Source of the DNA: Treponema sp. UBA4326 | GTDB lineage: Bacteria; Spirochaetota; Spirochaetia; Treponematales; Treponemataceae | DNA: 18,323 nucleotides | NCBI GenBank assembly: GCA_002393835.1 | Contig: DGTW01000352.1 | Location: forward strand, 1 to 18,323 | Direction: 5' to 3' | Shown: in pieces, positions 6,716 through 13,996 of the stretch | How the letters are laid out: every line of letters begins with the position of its first letter | How positions within the stretch are numbered: position 1 is the stretch's first letter | Position numbers and translations under genes: made by a program | The notes under the pieces: generated by a model | Told to the model about the DNA's origin: nothing | What the model saw: only the letters and a program-made list of their open reading frames with translations | The model's database searches: none

Positions 6716-8201
6716 TTCTCAGATTTATATAATTGGGGCGGGTTTCGCCGGACAAATGATTGCCCAGGACCTGCGTCGCAAAAAGATTTTCGGAACAGTC
6801 GCAGCATTTCTCGATGATGACAAGAGCCTTATCGGCAAGCAGATAGACGGCATACCAGTGCTCGGTCCCATTTCAGAAGTGGCAAAGCTTTTGCGTTGCG
6901 GTCCTTTGGACGAGGCAATAATTGCCATTCCGTCCGCACCGACCGAAAAAATCCGGGAAATTTACGAAATACTGAAAAAAGGCGGTTTCGCCCACATCCG
7001 CATTCTGCCCAGCATAAGCCAGATTATCGACGGAAAGGCACATTTTGTGCAAACAAGGGAAATCGACCCTCTGGACATTCTTGGCCGCACGCCTGTAATA
7101 ATCCCCCTGCACGAAAGCCTGCAATACCTTAGAGGAAAAAGGGTTCTCATTACAGGTGCCGGAGGCTCCATAGGCTCAGAACTTGCCCGGCAGCTTCTTT
7201 CTGGCGGAGCTGAGAGACTTTATCTCTTCGGTCATGGCGAAAATTCAATAGTAAAGATTTACCGTGAGCTTCATGTCCTTCAGCAGGAAGGCGTCGGGGA
7301 AGCAGCCACAATCGTTCCCATCATCGGAGACATGAAAGACCGGGAATACGTGCGCTACATCATCAAAAAAACACATGCCGATGTGATTTTTCACTGTGCC
7401 GCCTACAAGCATGTTCCAATGATGGAAGAGAACCCTGTTGCTGTTATCGAAAACAATGTGTTCGGAACAAAAAATCTGCTGGATGCAGCCATTGAAAGCG
7501 GTGTTCAGCGTTTTGTTCTCATTTCCACGGACAAGGCCGTAAGCCCGGTTAGCGTCTATGGTGCAAGCAAGATGCTTTGTGAAAAGCTAATCCTGCAATA
7601 TGCAAAAAAAGCCCGGGGCGATCAGCATTTTATGTTCGTGCGTTTCGGAAATGTCCTCGGTTCAAGAGGCTCTATTCTGCCCCTTTTCCAGCAGCAGATT
7701 AAAACAGGCGGACCTGTCACAGTCACCGACAAAAAGATGGAACGCTTTTTTATGACTATCCCTGAAGCCTGTTCCCTTGTTCTTGAAACCGGCGGCGTTG
7801 GAGAAAACGGCCGTTCTTATCTTCTCGACATGGGTGAGCCGCTAAAAATCATTGACCTGGCAGAGCAAATCATAAAATTCTCCGGGTTGGAGCCTTACAA
7901 AGACATTGAGATAAAAATCATCGGCGCAAGGGAAGGAGAAAGGGTATACGAACCACTCTGGCTCAGCGACGAAAATCCCCAGAAAACAGATTATGAAAAA
8001 CTTCTCGTGCTCAAAAACATTGAATTCGGTGATGAGGCTCTGGATTCTCTTCTTTCAAAACTTGAGCCAATCTGTTATTTTAAAGGGAACGAAGATTCCT
8101 TCCGCAACAAGGAGGAGCTTCTTTCAATTCTGCGAAAGGCCGTCCCCAGTCTGGATGAATTTTACAGAACGACGCAAAAAAACGAGTCGATGAACTTATA
8201 G
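6699..8201 (+). CDS. Soluble CapD/FlaA1-like nucleotide-sugar 4,6-dehydratase/epimerase
   Basis: The 500-residue protein has two Rossmann units. The first (about 8-125) carries IIGAGFAG (11-18), as in the N-terminal nucleotide-binding domain of WbpM/CapD/PglF proteins. The second is the Polysacc_synt_2 catalytic domain with TGAGGSIGSE (152-161), the STDKAV motif (276-281) and VYGASK (286-291). WbpM-type enzymes convert UDP-GlcNAc to a 4-keto-6-deoxy sugar. This version lacks the N-terminal four-helix membrane domain of the roughly 600-residue members. It has Tyr287 where many WbpM/CapD proteins have Met (from memory of the family). The start is uncertain: this ATG has only a weak site, and a GTG at 6672 preceded by AAGG is an alternative. 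Both overlap the cyclase gene. The next gene is a sugar aminotransferase, fitting a 4-amino-sugar pathway. Confidence 0.85.
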   Translation: MLQKSDSQIYIIGAGFAGQMIAQDLRRKKIFGTVAAFLDDDKSLIGKQIDGIPVLGPISEVAKLLRCGPLDEAIIAIPSAPTEKIREIYEILKKGGFAHIRILPSISQIIDGKAHFVQTREIDPLDILGRTPVIIPLHESLQYLRGKRVLITGAGGSIGSELARQLLSGGAERLYLFGHGENSIVKIYRELHVLQQEGVGEAATIVPIIGDMKDREYVRYIIKKTHADVIFHCAAYKHVPMMEENPVAVIENNVFGTKNLLDAAIESGVQRFVLISTDKAVSPVSVYGASKMLCEKLILQYAKKARGDQHFMFVRFGNVLGSRGSILPLFQQQIKTGGPVTVTDKKMERFFMTIPEACSLVLETGGVGENGRSYLLDMGEPLKIIDLAEQIIKFSGLEPYKDIEIKIIGAREGERVYEPLWLSDENPQKTDYEKLLVLKNIEFGDEALDSLLSKLEPICYFKGNEDSFRNKEELLSILRKAVPSLDEFYRTTQKNESMNL

Positions 8202-8209
8202 GAATAATT

Positions 8210-9400
8210 ATGTCAGAAATAAAGGTCCCATTTTTTAAGCCATCTTTCTCTGATGAAGAAAAAAATGCGGTTTGTCAGGTCATAGAGTCTGGCTGGCTGA
8301 CCACTGGAAAAGTCACCCACGAGTTTGAAGAAGAATTTGCGGATTATGTAGGTGCCATGCACGCCCTGGCCGTCAATTCCAACACGAGCGGAATGATTCT
8401 TGCCATGGAAGCCTGCGGAGTGCGGGCAGGAAAGGCTGTAATCACAACGCCCTACACTTTTGTATCAACGGCGGCAAGCGCAGTTCATTTGGGAGGAGAT
8501 GTTTTTTTCGCTGACATCGAAAAGGACTCATACTCCATCGACCCGAAAAAGATCGAAGAAATCTTAAAGAGAGACAAAGAGCACAAGGTCTGCGCAATTG
8601 TTCCAGTTCATGTAGCCGGAAATTTGTGCGACATGAAGGAAATCTGCTCCCTGGCAAAAAAATATTCAACTCCAGACAATAAAATTTATGTAATTGAGGA
8701 TGCCGCCCACTCCTTCCCCAGCCCAACGCAGAGTGGCTATGCCGGAACATTAGGCGACATAGGCGTGTTCAGTTTTTACGCCACAAAGACCATGACCACT
8801 GGTGAAGGCGGAATGATTGTCACCAACAACGAGGCACTGGCAAAAAGAATGTCTCAAATGCGACTTCATGGCATGAGCCGGGATGCCTGGGACCGCTACA
8901 CAAATCCCAAGGCAAGCTGGGAATATGACATCATCGCCCCCGGATTTAAGTCAAACCTGCCTGATATTCTGAGCGCAATAGGCCGGGTTCAGCTAAAAAA
9001 AGCCCTGTCCTTCGACCAAAAACGAAAAGCAATCGTAAAATCCTACAATGAGGCCTTTAAAAAACTCGATTTTGTCATTCTACCTCCAGACGGCGAGGGA
9101 AATTCATGGCACCTCTACCTTCTTCACCTTGATTCCACAAAACTTTCTTGTGACAGGAACACCTTCGCTAAAGAACTTCAGTCTCTAGGTATCGGAATTT
9201 CAATGCACTTTATCGCTATTTTCAATTTCACCTATTGGAAAGAAAAATATCCTGATTTCCGCCCGGAAAATTTTCCCAATGCCGACGAGCACTCGAAAAA
9301 CACAATTACACTTCCCCTATTCCCGGACATGACACAAGAGCAAGCTGAGCTGGTTATTGATGCCGTAAAATCAGTCGGAGAAAAATATCATGTGCGCTAA
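8210..9400 (+). CDS. DegT/DnrJ/EryC1/StrS-family sugar aminotransferase
   Basis: The 396-residue protein is a fold-type I PLP enzyme. The PLP lysine is K193 in SFYATKTMTTGEGGM (188-202), with the cofactor-binding EDAAHS motif at 163-168 and the NSNTSG loop at 56-61. Family members transfer an amino group, usually from glutamate, to a nucleotide-linked keto sugar, as in PglE or PseC. The 4-keto sugar from the preceding dehydratase is the likely substrate. The length is typical. The usual H-[YF]-x-P-x-H segment appears as HFIAIF (333-338), so the substrate loop is non-standard. AGGA (8200-8203) lies 6 nt before the ATG, and the preceding stop is 8 nt away. The gene overlaps the next by 11 nt. 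Confidence 0.9.
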   Translation: MSEIKVPFFKPSFSDEEKNAVCQVIESGWLTTGKVTHEFEEEFADYVGAMHALAVNSNTSGMILAMEACGVRAGKAVITTPYTFVSTAASAVHLGGDVFFADIEKDSYSIDPKKIEEILKRDKEHKVCAIVPVHVAGNLCDMKEICSLAKKYSTPDNKIYVIEDAAHSFPSPTQSGYAGTLGDIGVFSFYATKTMTTGEGGMIVTNNEALAKRMSQMRLHGMSRDAWDRYTNPKASWEYDIIAPGFKSNLPDILSAIGRVQLKKALSFDQKRKAIVKSYNEAFKKLDFVILPPDGEGNSWHLYLLHLDSTKLSCDRNTFAKELQSLGIGISMHFIAIFNFTYWKEKYPDFRPENFPNADEHSKNTITLPLFPDMTQEQAELVIDAVKSVGEKYHVR

Positions 9401-11597
9401 GAGGAAAAAAGCCGAAAAAAAGCAGGTTCTCGTTTCTGATGAATTTTACAGCGACATGACATCGGCAGATATGCTACATGCCACAATAGTTAGGAGTCCT
9501 TTTTCCTGTGGAAGAATAGCATCTCTCTCCCTTGTGCCTAATTCAAAACTGCCTGACGGCTATGGCCTGATTGAAAGCAGCGACATTCCGGGCAAACAAA
9601 AAATAAATATTCTTGGCTGTGACATTCCACTTTTAGCTTCAGAAGAAATTGAATACAAGGGACAAAATCTTGCCCTTCTATACGGCAAGGAGCAGGAGCT
9701 ATTAAGCGAGCTTAAGCAGAATATACAAATTGAGCTTTCAGGGGAGACCATAAAAAAAACAGCGGCCAGTTTCAAGGCAAACTACGACAGGCTTTCACTT
9801 TCATTAAAAGACGGCTCACCAATAGAAGAAAACATCAGCCCTCAAAACTCACTAGCTTTCCTTCAAAAATCAAATGAAATCATAGCCAAGCGAAAAGTCA
9901 AAATCGGAAATCCGGCTGAAATTTTTGCCGACGAAACAAAAAGTGCCTTCATCATCGGCGGAAAATGGAAGGAAAAAATTAATTTCAGCTCGAACAGGGA
10001 ATGTGACGGAGTATTCTGCTGCATTAAAAGTGGAATCATGCAAGTTTACACGCCCTGCAAGTGGACAGAGCAAATCAGGTCTTCGGTTTCTGAAGCAAGC
10101 CTCTTTCCGATAGAAAAAATAGTCGTCACAAGGACAAAAACTTCTGGCGAGGGTAGCAACAATCTCTGGCAGAACGCAATCTTTGCCTCTCTTGCAGCCC
10201 TTGCCGTCATAAAAAGCGGCAAAGCTGTTCTCCTAAAACTTTCCCGTGAGGAGCAGGAAAAATTCGTTGACCTAGCCCCCAGCATTGACTTCACATGCAA
10301 GGCTGCCCTGGATAAGAATGGCTTAATAAATGCCCTGGATATTTCCATAGATTACGACACGGGGGCTTACAATCCCTTCATTCAGGATTGCATCGATTCT
10401 CTCTGCATCTCCGCCTGTGGAATTTACAATTGCAAGAATGTCAGCATAAAGGCAAGGGCTTTTAAGAGCCACAATCCGCCCTGCTCTCCTTCCATGAGGC
10501 TCATTAGCTCATACTCTTTCTTTGCAATCGAAAATCTAATTCAAAAAATAGCCGACATAACAGGTTTTTCACCGGTTGACCTAAGGCAAATGAACAAGGC
10601 AGGCGGTCTTCAAAAAGCAACAAAGCCCTATACTTTCTATTTCGGGCGTTCAAGCGACGCAATCAACGCAATAGCAATCCGAAGTGACTTCAAGCGGAAA
10701 TATACAGTTTCAAGGCTTGCCGAAAAAACAAATGTGGATGACGGGAAAGTCTGCTACACTCCCCCACAAAAGGGACTGGGACTGGCTTGTGCTTTTGAGG
10801 GAGCAGGTCATATAGGAAAAAATTTTGAGAAATCAAACATTTCCCTCCAAGTCTCCGTCAGCGAAGAAAAAAAACTCATAGTCCATGCAATTCCGTCAAG
10901 CTGCAGCATCAAGGAAAACTGGATTAAACTAATTACCGACAGTCTTGAAATTGAGAAAAAAAACATTATTTTTGACCTGCCTGTCATTGAGGATTCAGGA
11001 AAAAAATACAAGCCCTCACAAATGCCCGATGATTTTATCGGAAACGCCAGCCTGAAAACCATACTTCTTCAAAAATGCCTGGACTCCCTCAAAAGGCGAA
11101 AATGGGATGACGCTCCATTTTCCGTAAAAAAAAGCCTCTACTCCCAGCGAAAGAAAATCTGGGACTCAGAAACTTTCAGCGGAAGCCCCTGCTACAACAC
11201 GGCTTTCGGAACATGTACGGTAGAGCTTGAAATAGACCCTTGCACCATGAGGGAAAAAATCAGCAAAATCTGCGTGATAATCGACGGCGGAAAAATCATC
11301 AATCCAAAAGCAGCCGAAAATGCGGTCTACCGCTCGATTCAGTCCTGTCTGGCCTCTCTGGTTGAAGGCTGCTCGCTAAGCGCAGACAAAATAAGCGTAC
11401 AATTCATGCAGTCTGAAGATGAGCCCAAGCAAATCGGAAACATAATCTACTCAATTCTTCCGGCGGCCTACACTTCGGCTCTATCCCAGGCGATAGACAT
11501 TAACATTGAAAGCCTTCCGCTAAAAACGGACTCTCTTTTTAAGCTCATGGAAAAAAAGAGCAAAGACACAAAAATTGAAAGCGAGGAAGAAAAATGA
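9390..11597 (+). CDS. Divergent xanthine dehydrogenase-like large subunit, probably without canonical molybdopterin site
   Basis: The 735-residue protein has the architecture of the large subunit of molybdenum hydroxylases (XdhA, aldehyde oxidase). The N-terminal hammerhead domain (about 14-118) includes LHATIVRSPFSCGRI (29-43), SSDIPG (63-68) and EYKGQNLALLYG (88-99). The cofactor-domain part follows with recognisable landmarks: the DTGAYNPF block (323-330), the DLRQMN block (397-402), and ELEIDPCTM...IDGGKIINPKAAEN (612-644). Key motifs are altered. The GGGFGGK loop is replaced by GEGSNNLW (253-260), the AFRGFGxPQ loop by SPSMRLISS (366-374, Arg370 kept), the GQG loop region by SSCSIKEN (503-510), and the catalytic GE near the C-terminus by IGN (682-684). 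It may be a redox or structural protein that no longer hydroxylates. GGAG (9377-9380) precedes the ATG. It overlaps the genes on both sides. Confidence 0.8.
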   Translation: MCAKRKKAEKKQVLVSDEFYSDMTSADMLHATIVRSPFSCGRIASLSLVPNSKLPDGYGLIESSDIPGKQKINILGCDIPLLASEEIEYKGQNLALLYGKEQELLSELKQNIQIELSGETIKKTAASFKANYDRLSLSLKDGSPIEENISPQNSLAFLQKSNEIIAKRKVKIGNPAEIFADETKSAFIIGGKWKEKINFSSNRECDGVFCCIKSGIMQVYTPCKWTEQIRSSVSEASLFPIEKIVVTRTKTSGEGSNNLWQNAIFASLAALAVIKSGKAVLLKLSREEQEKFVDLAPSIDFTCKAALDKNGLINALDISIDYDTGAYNPFIQDCIDSLCISACGIYNCKNVSIKARAFKSHNPPCSPSMRLISSYSFFAIENLIQKIADITGFSPVDLRQMNKAGGLQKATKPYTFYFGRSSDAINAIAIRSDFKRKYTVSRLAEKTNVDDGKVCYTPPQKGLGLACAFEGAGHIGKNFEKSNISLQVSVSEEKKLIVHAIPSSCSIKENWIKLITDSLEIEKKNIIFDLPVIEDSGKKYKPSQMPDDFIGNASLKTILLQKCLDSLKRRKWDDAPFSVKKSLYSQRKKIWDSETFSGSPCYNTAFGTCTVELEIDPCTMREKISKICVIIDGGKIINPKAAENAVYRSIQSCLASLVEGCSLSADKISVQFMQSEDEPKQIGNIIYSILPAAYTSALSQAIDINIESLPLKTDSLFKLMEKKSKDTKIESEEEK

Positions 11598-12082
11598 AAA
11601 TTCCAGTGCTTCTGAACAGCGAAAAAAAAATTCTTGATGCAAAAGCTGACGAAAGCCTGAGGGATGTTCTCAGAAAAGAGGGGCTTCTGTCAGTAAAGGA
11701 AGGCTGCGGCAAGGGAAAGTGCGGTTCCTGCACGGTTCTCCTTGATGACAAGCCAGTTCCTTCCTGCATAATTCCGGTGGGCATCGTCAGGAACGCTTCC
11801 ATAGAGACTTTGGAATTTTTTTTGATGACAAAAGATGCCGAGGATATTATTACAGGATTCAAGCAGGCAGGAATCAACATGTGCGGTTTCTGCAACAGCT
11901 CAAGAATCCTGTCAACTTACGCTCTCCTCAAAAAAGTTTACAGGCCGTCAAATGAAGACTTGGAAAAACTGGCTGACTGCACTAACTGCAACTGCACTGA
12001 CAAAAAAACTTTCATGAACGGAGTGATGTACGCAACCGCTGCAAAACATGACCGGGAGGGAAGAAAGAATGGCATCGTCTAA
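11594..12082 (+). CDS. Xanthine dehydrogenase-like 2Fe-2S subunit
   Basis: The 162-residue protein has the two-domain fold of the small iron-sulfur subunit of molybdenum hydroxylases (XdhC/CoxS type). The N-terminal plant-ferredoxin-type domain has ligands C38, C43, C46 (CGKGKCGSC) and C58. The C-terminal helical domain has C97 and C100 (CGFC) and the C-x-C pair C132/C134 (CNC), with one extra cysteine at C129. All eight expected ligands are present, so both clusters should form. In typical members the second motif reads QCGFCTPG, with Gln next to the pterin. Here it reads MCGFCNSS (96-103), which matches the loss of cofactor motifs in the large subunit. It overlaps the large-subunit stop by 4 nt. 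Confidence 0.88.
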   Translation: MKIPVLLNSEKKILDAKADESLRDVLRKEGLLSVKEGCGKGKCGSCTVLLDDKPVPSCIIPVGIVRNASIETLEFFLMTKDAEDIITGFKQAGINMCGFCNSSRILSTYALLKKVYRPSNEDLEKLADCTNCNCTDKKTFMNGVMYATAAKHDREGRKNGIV

Positions 12083-12878
12083 GAATTGCTTCTATGCCAA
12101 AAAGCTGACCGACGTATTCTATCAGATTAAAACGATTTCCGAGCTCACGATTACTGGCGGCTGCACAAGTTTTACCGAAAAAGAACTACCGGATAAATCC
12201 CTTTCAGTCAGGGACATTCAGGAACTAAAGCTCATTGACAAGCACGAACGCTACATTGACTTTGGCTCAGCCGTCACTTTGTCCGAAATAGAGGATCTTG
12301 GAGACGCAAACCTCCCCCCCACAATCTACGCAGCCATATCAAACATTGCGAATCCAAACATCAGGAATATAGCAACAATAGGCGGTAATATTTGCACCAG
12401 AGATTTTTACTGCACCCTTTACGCCTCCCTTCTGGCCCTGGATGCCAGGCTTGAATTTCAGAATGCGGAGGAATCTGTCTTCAAAAATTTCATGCGTTTT
12501 GACTCAATACCAAAAGAAACATTGCTCACGAAGATAAGAATCCCCATTGAAGAATGGGAGGTCGTAGTATTCAAAAAACTTGGCCCCGACAACATGCTGA
12601 ATGAGCTTTCGGCCTCTTTCGTATTTTTGGCAAATTCACTCAAAAATCAGGTTTCAGATTTGAGGATAGCATTTGCGGGTTCCTTCCGCTACAGGGACAT
12701 GGAGCTTGAAAACAAGCTGATTGGAGCACACCTTCCCCTTTCAGAAGCGACAGTATCTTCTTTTATTGCGGACGCAAAGGCTTCTTTCGACAAGGCGACA
12801 AAGGACACTAATCTGAATCCAATTTTAAGGCAACAGTTCCAGAACCTTGTGAAATATTCCCTGGAACAGTTGACATAA
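12069..12878 (+). CDS. Xanthine dehydrogenase-like FAD-binding subunit
   Basis: The 269-residue protein fits the FAD-binding subunit of molybdenum hydroxylases (CoxM/XdhB type). Both FAD pyrophosphate-binding glycine motifs are present: TITGG (27-31) and NIRNIATIGGN (97-107), followed by LLALDARLEF (121-130). The family role is to pass electrons between the Fe-S clusters and NAD+ or another acceptor. The acidic residue usually found a few positions after GGN can be matched by D112. It is slightly shorter than usual. An in-frame ATG at 12048 has no ribosome binding site; the chosen ATG follows GGAGGG (12055-12060) by 8 nt. It overlaps the Fe-S gene by 14 nt and is the last gene of the operon. 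It ends 24 nt from the convergent queA with no clear terminator between. Confidence 0.85.
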   Translation: MASSKNCFYAKKLTDVFYQIKTISELTITGGCTSFTEKELPDKSLSVRDIQELKLIDKHERYIDFGSAVTLSEIEDLGDANLPPTIYAAISNIANPNIRNIATIGGNICTRDFYCTLYASLLALDARLEFQNAEESVFKNFMRFDSIPKETLLTKIRIPIEEWEVVVFKKLGPDNMLNELSASFVFLANSLKNQVSDLRIAFAGSFRYRDMELENKLIGAHLPLSEATVSSFIADAKASFDKATKDTNLNPILRQQFQNLVKYSLEQLT

Positions 12879-12902
12879 AACATAGAGCCAATAGTTTTTT
12901 CC

Positions 12903-13958
12903 TTACTTTATTAACATGCAGTCGCCATAGCTGAAGAAATGATACTTCTCCTCCACGGCCTTCTGGTAGGCATTAAGGATATGCTCCCGACCGGCAAAGG
13001 CTGAGACCAGCATAATCAGGGTGCTTTCTGGCGTGTGGAAATTCGTGAAGATTTGGTTTACGCACTTGAATTTGTAGCCCGGGTACATGAAGATGTGGGT
13101 GGCAGAGGAGCCGCCTTTTACGAAGCCATTTTCATCACTGGCACTTTCGAGGGTGCGAACGCTGGTTGTTCCTACGGCTAAAATCGGGCGGCCCTCTTTT
13201 TTTGCCTGATTGATTTTTTCTGCGACATCAAAAGGAATCGTGTAGACTTCCTCGTGCATTTTATGGTCTTCGATGTTCTCCGTTCGGACAGGCAAAAAAG
13301 TGCCCAGGCCAACATGCAGGGTTACGAAAACCCGCTCAATTCCCTTTTCGTCCAGGCGGCGGAACATGTCTTCTGTAAAATGAAGGCCGGCCGTCGGGCA
13401 GGCAGAGCTTCCCGTTTCCTTGGCGTAGACAGTCTGATAGCGCTCGCTGTCAGTGTCGTCGTCCTCACGGCGGATATATGGAGGTAGAGGAATGTGACCG
13501 TTCCGGCCAAACCAGTCGTCATCCAGGCGGCTTTCAAACTGAATGGTGCGGAATTCGCTTCCTTTGTCGTTTTCGTGCTCGATTATTGTTCCGACCGAGC
13601 CGTCTGGAAAGCGGAATTTGTTCCCGGCCTTTACTTTTTTTGCCCCCTTTACCATGGTGTGCCAGAGATTTCCTTGGGGAGTCATCTGATTGAGGAACAT
13701 AAACTCCTGCTCCCGCCCTCCCTGCTCCGCCTTTTCAGAAATCTTGATTCCGTAGCAGCGGGAACGGCGAACCTTGGAATTGTTGAAGACCATGAGAGTG
13801 TCAGGAGAAATAAGCTCAGGCAAATCGTCCATTTTAAGGTGCCTGACCTCGCCGGTTTCTCTATTTAAAAGCATGAGCCTGTCCTGACCACGCACGCCGG
13901 CGGGCTTTTGCGCAATCAGTTCCTCAGGCAAATCAAAGTAAAAGTCAGAAAGTTTCAT
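12903..13958 (-). CDS. queA: S-adenosylmethionine:tRNA ribosyltransferase-isomerase
   Basis: The 351-residue protein is QueA, which transfers and isomerises the ribosyl part of SAM onto preQ1-modified tRNA to give epoxyqueuosine. Family hallmarks run the full length: the opening MKLSDFYFDLPEELIA, NNSKV (59-63), YQTVYA (174-179), PTAGLHFT (188-195), LHVGLGTFLPVR (214-225), MHEE, and NFHTPESTLIMLVSAFAG (306-323). The length is usual. No Shine-Dalgarno precedes the ATG. It starts 18 nt after the chemoreceptor stop, and a promoter-like pair in the chemoreceptor 3' end would start transcription just before the ATG. In many bacteria queA follows ruvAB directly; here a chemoreceptor gene lies between. 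Confidence 0.97.
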   Translation of the reverse strand: MKLSDFYFDLPEELIAQKPAGVRGQDRLMLLNRETGEVRHLKMDDLPELISPDTLMVFNNSKVRRSRCYGIKISEKAEQGGREQEFMFLNQMTPQGNLWHTMVKGAKKVKAGNKFRFPDGSVGTIIEHENDKGSEFRTIQFESRLDDDWFGRNGHIPLPPYIRREDDDTDSERYQTVYAKETGSSACPTAGLHFTEDMFRRLDEKGIERVFVTLHVGLGTFLPVRTENIEDHKMHEEVYTIPFDVAEKINQAKKEGRPILAVGTTSVRTLESASDENGFVKGGSSATHIFMYPGYKFKCVNQIFTNFHTPESTLIMLVSAFAGREHILNAYQKAVEEKYHFFSYGDCMLIK

Positions 13959-13967
13959 TGAGCGAAT

Positions 13968-13996
13968 AGTTTAGACTTAAACCTTAAACTGGTCAA
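13968..13996 (-). promoter_or_regulatory. Possible queA promoter within the chemoreceptor 3' end
   Basis: On the minus strand TTGACC (13996-13991) and TAAACT (13973-13968) are separated by 17 nt. Predicted initiation near 13961 would leave only about 3 nt before the queA ATG at 13958, in keeping with the absence of a ribosome binding site. The -10 box matches the consensus at only four of six positions. Confidence 0.4.

Noticed and set aside
12048..12068. Earlier ATG for the FAD subunit
   Set aside because: It has no ribosome binding site, whereas the ATG at 12069 follows GGAGGG at good spacing.
12879..12902. Terminator between the FAD-subunit gene and queA
   Set aside because: The 24-nt gap has a T-run on the plus strand (TTTTTT) but no inverted repeat that would form a stem.
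13494..13868. Plus-strand 124-codon open frame opposite queA
   Set aside because: It is antisense to a fully conserved queA, with no ribosome binding site and no recognisable family.
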